DNA from: Tildeniella nuda ZEHNDER 1965/U140
GTDB taxonomy: Bacteria; Cyanobacteriota; Cyanobacteriia; Leptolyngbyales; Leptolyngbyaceae
DNA length: 64,000 nt
Assembly: GCA_019358895.1 (NCBI GenBank)
Contig: JAHHIG010000019.1
Location: forward strand, 45,177 to 109,176
Direction of reading: 5' to 3'
Made by a program: the position numbers and the translations under genes. Of the stretch, positions 44,554 through 53,265 are shown one piece after another (position 1 is the stretch's first letter; every line of letters starts with the position of its first letter). Under the pieces are notes generated by a model, which was given only the letters and a program-made list of their open reading frames with translations, ran no database searches and was not told the DNA's origin.

Positions 44554-46197
44554 ATGGAAGCGGTAAAAAAATGGTTCATTCAGCGAGAAAATATGCCGCT
44601 GGTAAGCCTTTTAGCAGGTGGCTTGCTGCTTCGGTGCGCGATCGCTGTTTGGCTACCGCCTGGTTTTGATGAAGGCTACTACTATCTCTACACGCTTCAT
44701 CCAGACTGGAGCTACTTTGACCATCCTCCATTGGTCGCGTTGACAACAGGCTTTGGTCCGTGGCTGACAGGCAATGTTTCTCCTTTCACCATTCGCCTGG
44801 GCACGCTACTGCTGCACACGGGATCGTTACTGCTGCTGTACTTGACCAGTGTGCGGCTTTTTTCAAGGCAAGCGGCGGTGCTGACGTTGGCGATCGCAAC
44901 TCTGATCCCTATCTTCCAACTCGGCTTCGGCGTGCTAACCTTGCCAGATAGCCCGCTGATGTTCTTTTGGACAGCGGCACTCTACATAGCGGTACGTGAG
45001 TTTTTTTGTCCTGGAGAAGAAGGGGAACCGCAGAGGCGCAGAGACGCAGAGAGTGTCTCTTCATGCCCTTATTGCCCCAGCTATCGACTCGCGATCGTCG
45101 GGCTGCTCGTCGGGCTGGCTTGCCTGGGTAAATATCATGGCTTGGCACTGGGTTTTGGGTTAATCGGATTCTGCCTCACCAGTCCACGCTATCGGGTCGC
45201 ATTCGTTTCTCCCTGGATGCTGGCAAGTTTGGGCTTGTTTGCGCTGGCAGTGCTGCCGATCGTGGTTTGGAATACTCAGCATGATTGGGTCTCGCTACGG
45301 TTTCAGTCAGGGCGGGCAGTGCCCGATCGTGGTTACAGTCTTCTGGATTTGCTGGTCACTTTTCTCGCGGGCGTTGGTTACTTGTTTCCAACCTTCGGCT
45401 TTCCGCTTTGGTGGGTGAGTGGAAAAGCAGTGGTAGAGGCAGTCAGCGGTCGGCGGTCAGCGGTTAGCAAAACTCACAATTCAAAACTCAAAACTTCCTT
45501 TACGCTCTGGCTTGCCCTTCCCTTGATGCTGACCTTCACACTGATGGGTGGCTATCGATCGATCTTGCCAACATGGGCAATGCCAGGTTTTTGGGGCGCA
45601 ACACTATTGTTGGGACAACAGGCGGTCACTTGGCAAGGTCGCGCTGTCAAACGCTGGCTTGTGGGTTCGGGATTGGTGGTAAGCAGTTTGCTGTTGGTGG
45701 CGCTGCTGCATGTGACGATCGGTACCTTTCAAAAACCAAGCCGCTATGCCTTGTTTGGTGGCTTTCTCACGCCCGCTAATGATGCTTCCACACAACTTAT
45801 TGACATCCAACAACTACGACAAGGCTTTGCAGATTCGACAACGCTCACTGCCGCGATGCAAAATACAGATTTTTTGTTTACCAATGATTTGTATTTGGCA
45901 GGACAGTTGGGTATGGCGATCGCGCCTCTCAACCCTAAACCCATCACCTGCTTTGACAAAGATTTGCGTGGTTTTGCTTTCTGGTCAACCCGCAAACAAT
46001 GGGTCGGACAAAGCGGTCTTCTAGTCACAACAGCATTGCAAGCGCAATTAGCTGTGGATCAATATCAGAACTACTTCCAGGATATTCAGAAGGTTGCTGA
46101 CGTTCCAATTCAACGGGGAGGGGCGATCGTTCAGGTGATTGAAATCTACCAGTGCAAGACCATGCTAAAACCCTATCCACGACCATATGGGGTATGA
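44554..46197 (+). CDS. GT39/ArnT-like membrane glycosyltransferase with in-frame repeat insertions
   Basis: Integral-membrane transferase using polyprenyl-phosphate sugars. The first loop has LPPGFDEGYYYLY and FDHPPLVAL, the acidic motifs of the PMT/ArnT group, followed by about ten hydrophobic segments and a C-terminal soluble part. I chose ATG 44554 (GGAG upstream); ATG 44518 and TTG 44503 are possible. Two segments are unlike the family: CPGEEGEPQRRRDAESVSSC (about 45009-45070) and EAVSGRRSAVSKTHNSKLKT (about 45436-45495). Both are translated copies of common intergenic repeats. The frame survives both, so the protein may still fold. Confidence 0.85.
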   Translation: MEAVKKWFIQRENMPLVSLLAGGLLLRCAIAVWLPPGFDEGYYYLYTLHPDWSYFDHPPLVALTTGFGPWLTGNVSPFTIRLGTLLLHTGSLLLLYLTSVRLFSRQAAVLTLAIATLIPIFQLGFGVLTLPDSPLMFFWTAALYIAVREFFCPGEEGEPQRRRDAESVSSCPYCPSYRLAIVGLLVGLACLGKYHGLALGFGLIGFCLTSPRYRVAFVSPWMLASLGLFALAVLPIVVWNTQHDWVSLRFQSGRAVPDRGYSLLDLLVTFLAGVGYLFPTFGFPLWWVSGKAVVEAVSGRRSAVSKTHNSKLKTSFTLWLALPLMLTFTLMGGYRSILPTWAMPGFWGATLLLGQQAVTWQGRAVKRWLVGSGLVVSSLLLVALLHVTIGTFQKPSRYALFGGFLTPANDASTQLIDIQQLRQGFADSTTLTAAMQNTDFLFTNDLYLAGQLGMAIAPLNPKPITCFDKDLRGFAFWSTRKQWVGQSGLLVTTALQAQLAVDQYQNYFQDIQKVADVPIQRGGAIVQVIEIYQCKTMLKPYPRPYGV

Positions 46198-46733
46198 GAC
46201 GGTTTGCAGTAGGAGCACAAAGCTTTGGAGCTTAACGGCTCTTGAGAGACCAAAATGGAGCAAGCCAACGCCACAGTTGAGCCAACACAGAAGCATTTTC
46301 GTGACCGATAATCTCTCAACGTTCGGCTTCAATGCTGTGTTACACCATTTCACTAAGCTGTGGCTACACAGGGAAGCTTCGGCTGGCGGTCAGCGGTCAG
46401 CGGTCAGCAGCAAGAACGAATCTGTAGGGCGATTTTGTAGAATTGGTATTATTCGCACACACAATGCTTGCAGCACGATCGCCATCAGATTCGACAGAAA
46501 AATGACTGTTAGTAATACCATTTCACGAGACTGCGGCTACACAGGTTGCTTCCATTCTCCTTTGGCTCTAGGTTTTAAAACATGCCCTAGAAACACGAGT
46601 CTCATCTCAGCATTCATAGGGCTGTCTTGGAAAAACCATATCAGGATGGGTTTAGCGACAGGCTCTCGACTCAAGCAAGGGCAGTCAGCGAAACCTGCTC
46701 CTACAATCACTAAATCAAATGGTTGCATCTATC
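46198..46733. other. repeat-rich intergenic region
   Basis: No gene is called although one frame stays open across much of it. It consists of a full copy of the MITE-like repeat (46340-46453), a partial second copy beginning near 46512, and unassigned DNA. The open frame has no family resemblance and runs through the repeat. Confidence 0.6.
46340..46453. mobile_element. MITE-like repeat, copy A
   Basis: It starts TACACCATTTCACTAAGCTG and ends GAATTGGTATTATT, the ends being imperfect inverted repeats of each other. The middle carries TGGCTACACAGG, AGCTTCGGCTGGCGGTCAGC and CGAATCTGTAGGGCGATTTT. The same order recurs at 50725-50975 and 59799-59919. It codes for no protein and has the size of a miniature element. 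A fragment with the same left end begins near 46512. Confidence 0.7.
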
Positions 46734-46943
46734 ATGACTCTACAAACTCGCGGTTCTGCCGCTCTCGACACAGCCCAGCGTCGCCTTGCCAACCTCAAAT
46801 CAATGGATGAAAGCCTGGATCTGGGTCACGGGCTGACCATTGCCGCCTACACCCAAATCATCGAAACCACTCGCACTGCCATAGAAGCTCACAACACCCT
46901 CTTTTTAATCAGTCAGCTAAAACCATTCAACGTTAAGAAATGA
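46734..46943 (+). CDS. small hypothetical protein
   Basis: A 69-residue soluble helical protein (MTLQTRGSAALDTAQRRLAN onward); ATG 46719 would add five residues. It looks like a genuine small cyanobacterial protein, with balanced composition and a compact helix-turn-helix-like length, but I do not recognise it. It is convergent with the next gene, 55 bp away. Confidence 0.6.
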   Translation: MTLQTRGSAALDTAQRRLANLKSMDESLDLGHGLTIAAYTQIIETTRTAIEAHNTLFLISQLKPFNVKK

Positions 46944-46998
46944 GGGCGAACGATCGCTCGCCCTTACCAGCGTAAAATCTTGCTCAAAAAACGTTCCG

Positions 46999-48123
46999 CT
47001 AATTGACGGTGTTTTTGCTGGCAGCATCTGTCAGTAAGCGAGGACCGTTATCTCTATGAGCCATGTAATACTGATGCTCACGCCGTTGCTTGATGATACG
47101 TCCAGCGTGCTGAACGGGTCGTCCAATCAGCTTCTGAAGCGGTGATTGACGTAGCCACTGCTCGTAACCTGCCGCAATAGGATTTGCTAGTAAATTGCGT
47201 AGATAAAGCGCAACTTTGTCTTCTGTAAATTCGCTGGCGCGTCGAAAGCCGTTTTCAACCATAGCAGCATAGAGTGCTGGCTCATCTTGTAACCGCTTGA
47301 GAGCAGCGATCGCCTCCTCTGGCGTGGTCACCTCAATGTAGTCGAGCGCCGATTGCCGTAAATCCTGGTACGCAGGTTCAGGGCTGAGAATAGCCGGACA
47401 GCCAGCAAACCAGGCATTCGTCAACTTCAGAGCTGGTTTGAGCGTACTGTCGTAGCGTGTAATGTTTCGTACAGCAATCACAGCATCGGCTGTTTTGTAG
47501 TCGCGCCAACCGTCAAAACCTGCCTCTTCTGAGCTAAGAACAAGCTTTATACGCAGCGCTTTGAGCGCCTCTAAAAAGGTTGAGCTTTTGAATCCTTCAG
47601 CCAAGTTGTAGCTGTTGCCTTTAAAGGTCAAGTTTTCAATGCGTGTGCCCCGCGACGGATCACGCGGCTCTAAGTTGGGTTGGGGCCAGTGCGGCAAGAA
47701 GTGGTGCGTCGAATCGATCGCGCCCACCTTATTTAAAACAATACGGCGCTCACAAAGTTCAGGATGAGGGCGATCGTACTGCACAGCGACAACATAGCTG
47801 CGGTACGAGAAATCCGCCAGATAAATATAGTCGAAAGGAACAATATTGATACTTCCTGGTACAAGATGAGGAACGAGGTGTACATTCAAACCTCGTTTCT
47901 TCAGGTTCATAAACGTCTGTGCTGACCAAATGTCTTCCGAAAGCACACATTGCTTGTAAAGAGCATCAGTGATCTTCTGATTGGGATTGTCAATTAAATC
48001 ATTCCACTTAGACTCTTTGGTCACCAGATAAACTGGGTATGGCAGTAGCTCTAATGGCTTTTGCCTCTGGGTGAAATAGGGGTTGATAGTAGCGCTAGAG
48101 CCGTGAGGGTGCATTGTGGTCAT
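46999..48123 (-). CDS. glycosyltransferase-like protein (GT-B type)
   Basis: A 374-residue soluble protein. The C-terminal half resembles the donor domain of GT1/GT4 enzymes: AVIAVRNITRYDSTLKPALK near 215, TNAWFAGCPAILSPEPAY near 238 and ITTPEEAIAAL-like text near 270. The N-terminal domain is unlike well-known families and the E-x7-E motif is not clear. It lies outside the main polysaccharide cluster. A sugar-transfer role is likely but unproven. Confidence 0.68.
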   Translation of the reverse strand: MTTMHPHGSSATINPYFTQRQKPLELLPYPVYLVTKESKWNDLIDNPNQKITDALYKQCVLSEDIWSAQTFMNLKKRGLNVHLVPHLVPGSINIVPFDYIYLADFSYRSYVVAVQYDRPHPELCERRIVLNKVGAIDSTHHFLPHWPQPNLEPRDPSRGTRIENLTFKGNSYNLAEGFKSSTFLEALKALRIKLVLSSEEAGFDGWRDYKTADAVIAVRNITRYDSTLKPALKLTNAWFAGCPAILSPEPAYQDLRQSALDYIEVTTPEEAIAALKRLQDEPALYAAMVENGFRRASEFTEDKVALYLRNLLANPIAAGYEQWLRQSPLQKLIGRPVQHAGRIIKQRREHQYYMAHRDNGPRLLTDAASKNTVN

Positions 48124-48901
48124 GGGTTAAGTACCAGATTGCTGTAAGGGAGGATCTCTCTATTTTTTTGGAAGAAAAAGCGTTTTTTTAATCGCGTGTT
48201 CTTAGTCAGAAGCAGAGAAAAATAGGTGTAAAAAATTTATCGTTAGTTGAGCTGAAAAGCCTTGTAACTACTGATATGTAGTTGTAACTACTGATATGTA
48301 GTTGTAACTACTGATACGTAGAAGATTTACCATTGACAAGACAGCGCTATTTTTCTTCGTCTTTCACCAACAGAACCAACCGGAAGAACATTTTGAGAGA
48401 AGCAATAAAGATTAAAGTAGCAGAACCGTACTATTACCTACATCTTGCATCTTCATGCTCACCAAATCTTTAAACTTACGCTAAGAGGAATTCAAATAAG
48501 CTCACTAAGCCCTTTTGATTTCAGGGAGCTGCCTATCTTGAGAAGCTTATAAGTTCACTATGAACAGTCATCGGAGTGGGTCAAACCAACCTTGAGCGCG
48601 ATCGAAATATGTGCTCAAACACCTCTTTCAAAGCCTTGGTCTCGTCAAGCTAATCGCTGATACCACCTGAACGCAAGAGAATATTAACGCTTAGCCAACA
48701 GTTTTCAACTGGCGAAGAGCGGGAAAATTGGTAACTAACAAAATAGCTCTACTTCTACGTTGCTCCAAGCTTGAACCTCTTTTGAGTTTGCAGATAGAGG
48801 CGTTACCTACACGTAGAAGATCCCGTTTAAAGAACATGAAGCAGAGCTTGAAATAGATGCTTCAAGCTCCGTATCTCCTCTGTAGATGATTGTTCTAGGC
48901 A
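48124..48901. other. long intergenic region with a 20-bp triplet repeat
   Basis: No gene is visible in nearly 780 bp. It contains the 20-bp tandem repeat at 48261-48320. The rest is unassigned; it is AT-rich near 48160-48240, where the promoter of the - strand gene at 46999-48123 may lie. I saw no tRNA-like fold. Confidence 0.5.
48261..48320. repeat. 20-bp tandem repeat, three copies
   Basis: The unit GTTGTAACTACTGATATGTA occurs at 48261, 48281 and 48301. The first copy begins with C and the last has ACGTA at its end. Each unit carries TACTGATATGTA; such direct iterons could bind a regulator, but nothing proves it. Confidence 0.9.
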
Positions 48902-49618
48902 TCAGGCATCACAGCAAGACGCAAGGGGAAGCGCGATCGTGACTGTTTGTAACCCATCAACATGCTGCTGGCATGTAACGTGTCCTCGCTGCACTTCAAT
49001 ACGACGGCAGCAAAGGATAATTTCGGTGGCAAAATCTCGATCGCCAGCGGGGGCAAACCGCTGCGCTGTAATGTGCAGCACGACGCGATCAGCTCTATGG
49101 GCGGCACCTAAAATGACTGGCGAACCTACATCAGAATATTTTAAGCCTCTGGCGAGAAGGTCGGTCAGCACGGCTTCAGTCAATTCTTGATCGGCTAAAG
49201 CTGGTGGTAGAGCGGCATCAATGTCACAGATCAGTCGAGCAGGGCTACCGTCTTTGGGGTCAAGCAGGTGGCGAGTCACTCCTACCAGGAGCGGTGTCAA
49301 TGTTAAAGGCTCTAGCTTCACGTCTACCCTGCCAGCTTCTAGCTTTTGCAGCAGCATGGTGTCTGCAATCAAATCACATAGACTGTTAATCTCGTGCTGC
49401 ATGATACTGAGATGGTAGTACCACGGCGCTTCTTGACGAACGTTGACTAACGACTGCAAATGAACGTTCAAAGTGTCCAGCGATCGCCCAACCCGTCGTT
49501 CCAGTGAAGCGATCACCGCTTTTTGTGCCGCTAAATGCTTCTTGAGTTGCACACTTTCTAACTGCAACTGCTGTAGCGTATTTGGCTGAGTTTGAGCGGG
49601 AGCGTGTGCTTGGGGCAT
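48902..49618 (-). CDS. degenerate histidine-kinase-like protein
   Basis: A 238-residue protein that follows the HisKA-HATPase layout but lacks key residues. An N-terminal coiled coil is followed by a dimerisation-like helix pair (HLSIMQHEINSLCDLIADTM, then KLEAGRVDV) without the SHELRTPL phospho-acceptor box. The ATPase-like part has LLARGLKYSD where kinases have LLxNAxKYS, so the N-box Asn is lost, and there is no glycine-rich GxGLGL lid. It is probably catalytically inactive and may act by binding another kinase. Confidence 0.75.
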   Translation of the reverse strand: MPQAHAPAQTQPNTLQQLQLESVQLKKHLAAQKAVIASLERRVGRSLDTLNVHLQSLVNVRQEAPWYYHLSIMQHEINSLCDLIADTMLLQKLEAGRVDVKLEPLTLTPLLVGVTRHLLDPKDGSPARLICDIDAALPPALADQELTEAVLTDLLARGLKYSDVGSPVILGAAHRADRVVLHITAQRFAPAGDRDFATEIILCCRRIEVQRGHVTCQQHVDGLQTVTIALPLASCCDA

Positions 49619-49733
49619 AACGTCTAAAAAGGGTTCCTCTAGTCTCCGTTATAACCTGTTCTGTTAAGAAAGGTAACGAATCGGAGGCTTTAAATACTTT
49701 TGAACGAAACCCAGTTTCTGCGTGAGACTTGAT

Positions 49734-50663
49734 CTATTGACTGTTCTCCAAATTTGCTTGGGCGTTCCGTCGCAGCATCCAGGGTTTAATGCGTCTTAGA
49801 GCGGAGCCTGTAAACTGTCGATCGTAATCTTCATCGGTGATGGTGGCTAAGGCTGGCAAGGTCGAGGTGAGATTCCAGGGGTGCGGCTGAAAGTCAGCGA
49901 CATCAGTCGGCTGGGCAAAGCGTTGATTCCAGGGGCAGACATCCTGGCAGATATCGCAGCCTGCTACCCAGCCCTGGAGATGAGGGACGATCGCGTTGGG
50001 TAAGGTCGCTGCCCGATTTTCGATCGTGTGATAGGCGATGCAGCGATTGGCATCCACTACTTGAGGCGTTGGAATCGCACCAGTAGGACAGGCATCCATG
50101 CAGCGCGTACAGGTGCCACAGTGAGCCGTATGTGGGCGATCGGGCGGCAGAGACAGATTCGTTAGCACTTCGCCCAAAAACACCCACGAACCGTATTCTC
50201 GCGTGATAACGTTACCGTTTTTGGCAATCCAACCGATGCCAGCCCGCTGCGCCCACACTTTATCTTGTACAGGTCCGGTATCGGCATAATAGCGAGCCTG
50301 CACAGCCTCTCCCTGACTGCTGATCCAGGCAGTGAGCGCTTTCATCTTCTTGTGCAGTACCTTGTGATAGTCACGCCCCCAACCGTAACGGGCGATTTTT
50401 GCTGTCGTGCTGCTGTTAGGGCGCACAGAAGGAGTGTAGTAGTTCAGCGCGACACAAATCACAGACTGAACATCTGGCATGACCTGTCGAATATCCTGCC
50501 GCTTCGGATTCTCCATCCAGGACATATCTGCCTGATAGCCGCTGTTGAGCCAGGTTTGCAGGCGCGTATCCTCAGACGCTTCAGGTGCGATCGCCGCAAT
50601 CCCAACCTGATGAAAGCCGATTTCCAGTGCTTTTTGCTTAATTTGGGTGTCAAGGGTCATTGC
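49734..50663 (-). CDS. queG: epoxyqueuosine reductase
   Basis: Last step of queuosine synthesis: reduces epoxyqueuosine in tRNA. A cobalamin-binding N-terminal region is followed by ARYGWGRDYHKVLHKKM near 95 and YADTGPVQDKVWAQRAGIGW near 130. Two 4Fe-4S motifs, CGTCTRCMDACPTGAI (near 185) and CDICQDVCPW (near 238), are complete. Length (309 residues from ATG 50663) is at the short end of the family. A start at 50672 would add three residues. Confidence 0.95.
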   Translation of the reverse strand, partial: AMTLDTQIKQKALEIGFHQVGIAAIAPEASEDTRLQTWLNSGYQADMSWMENPKRQDIRQVMPDVQSVICVALNYYTPSVRPNSSTTAKIARYGWGRDYHKVLHKKMKALTAWISSQGEAVQARYYADTGPVQDKVWAQRAGIGWIAKNGNVITREYGSWVFLGEVLTNLSLPPDRPHTAHCGTCTRCMDACPTGAIPTPQVVDANRCIAYHTIENRAATLPNAIVPHLQGWVAGCDICQDVCPWNQRFAQPTDVADFQPHPWNLTSTLPALATITDEDYDRQFTGSALRRIKPWMLRRNAQANLENSQ

Positions 50664-51112
50664 TCTTTGCAAGCAGGGGCAGAAGGCAGGAGGCAGCAGG
50701 CAGCAGGCAGGAGCAACTCAAAACTAATACCATTTCACTAAACTGTGGCTACACAGGCAAGCTTCGGTCAGCGGTCAGCAGCAAAAACGAATCTGTAACG
50801 TGATGTGCCACTAAATTTGCCCTCATCCCCACCCTTCTCCCTGGGGAGAAGGGCTTTCAGGCGTTTCCGGTTCCCTCTCCTGCTGGGAGAGGGCTAGGGT
50901 GAGGGCAGTCTCAGCAGGTATTTTAGGAAAGTCGTACATCGCGAATCTGTAAGGCGATTTTATCGAATTGGTATAAGGGCAGCAGTTAGTAAAAGTTGAT
51001 AAGCAAACTACACAATCAAATGGGACATGTTCAATGCTGAAAGCTGACGGCTGACCGCTTCCAGAGATTGTCAGTTTAATCGAGGACTGCTACTGAGCTA
51101 CCAGCTTTAGAG
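50664..51112. other. repeat-filled intergenic region
   Basis: It is almost entirely repeat DNA: MITE-like copy B with a nested insertion (50725-50975), then GCTGAAAGCTGACGGCTGACC-type sequence near 51032. No gene is seen. Confidence 0.75.
50725..50975. mobile_element. MITE-like repeat, copy B, split by a second repeat
   Basis: The left part (TAATACCATTTCACTAAACT onward) and right part (GGCGATTTTATCGAATTGGT) match copies A and C. Between them, 50799-50941 is a different element rich in CCCTCATCCCC and GGGTGAGGGC inverted segments, a common cyanobacterial intergenic repeat. The 11-bp CGAATCTGTAA occurs at 50788-50798 and again at 50942-50952, consistent with a target duplication made when the second element entered. 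Confidence 0.72.
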
Positions 51113-51364
51113 CTACTTCTGGTTTTGCGATCGAAAGCGTCCAGCTACAAAATCGCGCTCTTTGAGGTGTTTGGTTGGGCGACCGCTGACTCGCTTACGC
51201 CACATTCTAAAGCTCGACGGTTGCATCTCTCGCCGCATGAGGGCAATGACCTGTTTTTCGAGCAAACCAAACTGTCGTTCGATCGCCTCAAAGGGTGTAC
51301 GGTCTTCCCATGCCATTTCGAGAATGCGATCGATCGTTTCGGTGTCAAGCTCTGGAAGATTCAT
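51113..51364 (-). CDS. TIGR03643/DUF2805-family protein
   Basis: An 83-residue basic protein from ATG 51364 (MNLPELDTETIDRILEMAWE). The helical N-terminus, EDRTPFEAIERQFGLLEKQV and the conserved MxPSSFRMWRKRVSGRPTKH are characteristic of the TIGR03643 family. The fold looks like a helix-turn-helix and suggests nucleic-acid binding. Function is unknown. An upstream in-frame start at 51418 has no family match. Confidence 0.85.
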   Translation of the reverse strand: MNLPELDTETIDRILEMAWEDRTPFEAIERQFGLLEKQVIALMRREMQPSSFRMWRKRVSGRPTKHLKERDFVAGRFRSQNQK

Positions 51365-51443
51365 AGTCAAGTCACCACTTAGCGCAGTCGGTAGTCTTAG
51401 CCTAACGCTGAGAGACAATAACCGTCAGGTCAATTCGCTTCAA

Positions 51444-52166
51444 TTAAGCACTTTGACTGTCTAAACGTTTGACCATGCGATGCACTCCACCAGAGCGAGT
51501 TAATTGCTCAAAGCGCTGGGTTGATTTACTGCATGTCACTCGATAACCAAGGCGCTCGAATAAGGCTCTGGCGGACGTGTTGGTATAGGTCACGTCGAGC
51601 GCGATCGTCTGACAGTGGTGGGCACGTGCCTGCACTTCAGCCTGGGCAAGCAGGTAGGTGCCCAAACCCTGGTCACGGCATTCTGGGACGACGCTAAGAC
51701 CCAGAATGTAATAATCCTGGACAGAAATATCCTGCTTGATACGAGTCAGGTCTGCTAGATTGACCAAAATTTTGGGTAGCTTGCGAAGCGGCAGAATGCG
51801 TGCCATCACTTGATGCACTTTTTCATCTGCCTGACGTTTTAAAAAGCCCGGATAGCTAATCATGACACCAGCAGGTTGATTCAGCACTTCAATGACTTGA
51901 GCATGTTCGTAGCTGAAAGCATGTTGAGGGTAGGCAAACGCCTGACCAAAAATCGCCTTTGATTCCTCAAATGGGGAAGCAAAAATGTAACTGAAAACGG
52001 CTGGACCTGCCGAGAAAAATAGTGGGGCAGCCCAAGCTACATCCTCAGCGATCGCCGGACGTAGGGTGATATTTTGTGCGAACGGTTGCAACAGCATGTC
52101 TAGCGCTCTATTCGTCACCCAGTATACCCATGTTGATTGCAATGACGAACGAGTGCTGTCTGGCAT
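51444..52166 (-). CDS. GNAT-family N-acetyltransferase
   Basis: A 240-residue acetyltransferase. The core is ITLRPAIAEDVAWAAPLFF near 33, a long middle insertion, then the acetyl-CoA-binding LGLSVVPECRDQGLGTYLLAQAE near 155 (Q-x-x-G-x-G/A type) and ALDVTYTNTSARALFERLGYRV near 192. ATG 52166 is used; ATG 52097 (MLLQPFAQN) would fit the family N-terminus as well. The substrate is unknown. Confidence 0.88.
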   Translation of the reverse strand: MPDSTRSSLQSTWVYWVTNRALDMLLQPFAQNITLRPAIAEDVAWAAPLFFSAGPAVFSYIFASPFEESKAIFGQAFAYPQHAFSYEHAQVIEVLNQPAGVMISYPGFLKRQADEKVHQVMARILPLRKLPKILVNLADLTRIKQDISVQDYYILGLSVVPECRDQGLGTYLLAQAEVQARAHHCQTIALDVTYTNTSARALFERLGYRVTCSKSTQRFEQLTRSGGVHRMVKRLDSQSA

Positions 52167-52401
52167 TGGTCATTTAACTGAAGCACCTTGCGATTGAATC
52201 TGGGCATTAGCGCTTCAACCTGATGAGATTGGTCAGACAGTCCGATCGCCGGATAGATCTTTGAAAATTGTATTCCTTAGAACCCACAGCGCACTGTCCA
52301 AGGCTAAAGGGTTTCGTTGATTATAAGCGTTCCCAGGGCTTGAAAAGGGCATAAAGTTTTTGTCATTTGGAGGGGTGACACTTTGACGATAGAGTGCGTT
52401 A

Positions 52402-53151
52402 ATGGGAATGTCGAAACACAGACAGAGAACTGATGTTGCCATGCTGCCGAGCTACACCGTGCGAGAAAGCCCTAAAGCAAAGCATGTCTCTCTCAAGATT
52501 TCAGTGGCAGGCAGCCTGGAGGTTGTCGTACCGCAAGGTTACGATCGAACCGCCATCCCTGCAATCTTGCAGCGTAAACAGCGCTGGATTAAGCGGGTGA
52601 CTCAGCAGGTCGAGACACGTCAAGCCTTAGTTGGAGTAGAGCCAGCCGATCAGCTACCAGGGCGACTTTGCCTGCGCGCGATCGCGCAAAATTGGCAGGT
52701 TGACTATTGCCCTACTCAGCTACCCGGCGTTCGGGCGATCGAGCAAGCTGACCTGACGCTAAGCCTTTTTGGACAGACGACCGATCAAAACGCCTGTAGT
52801 GAAGCTTTACGGCAGTGGGTGATTGGCAAGGCTCAGAAGCATCTCCTTCCCTGGCTGCGGAGTGTGAGTAAAGAATTAGAGCTACCGTTTGAAACTGCGT
52901 CTGTGCGCGGTCAAAAGACCCGTTGGGGCAGTTGTTCTAGCCGCAAAACGATCAGTCTCAACTGCAAACTACTCTTTCTGCCCAGCGAGTTGGTGCGCTA
53001 CGTCTTCATCCATGAGCTATGCCATACCGTGCATTTGAACCATTCAGCAGCATTTTGGGCATTAGTCGCTCACTACGAACCCGCCTATCGACAGCTTGAT
53101 GATGGGTTACGGGATGCTCGTTATCATGTACCGCTCTGGATGGAGACGTGA
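52402..53151 (+). CDS. YgjP/DUF45-type zinc metallopeptidase
   Basis: A SprT-like metalloprotein of 249 residues. The N-terminal half has a beta-rich domain (VRESPKAKHVSLKISVAGSL, VVPQGYDR). The zinc site is FIHELCHTVHLNHSAAFWALV (HExxH with a downstream His) near 210, preceded by the family's RGQKTRWGSCSSRKTISLNC. ATG 52402 is the longest start; ATG 52441 also fits. The physiological substrate is unknown. Confidence 0.88.
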   Translation: MGMSKHRQRTDVAMLPSYTVRESPKAKHVSLKISVAGSLEVVVPQGYDRTAIPAILQRKQRWIKRVTQQVETRQALVGVEPADQLPGRLCLRAIAQNWQVDYCPTQLPGVRAIEQADLTLSLFGQTTDQNACSEALRQWVIGKAQKHLLPWLRSVSKELELPFETASVRGQKTRWGSCSSRKTISLNCKLLFLPSELVRYVFIHELCHTVHLNHSAAFWALVAHYEPAYRQLDDGLRDARYHVPLWMET

Positions 53152-53265
53152 GGAAAGGATGAAGGCTAAAGGATGAAAGATAGGGCTGGACGCGAGTCTT
53201 TATACCTACTCTGTCTTTTTATCCCTTATCATTTAGCCTTTAGCCTTTCCTCTTAGCCTTTCCCT

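Noticed and set aside
46187..46810. A 207-codon open frame after the GT39 gene
   Set aside because: It runs straight through MITE-like copy A and shows no family features; the open frame is better explained by repeat composition.
48261..48320. Plasmid-type replication origin based on iterons
   Set aside because: Only three iterons, no replication gene nearby and chromosomal neighbours throughout.
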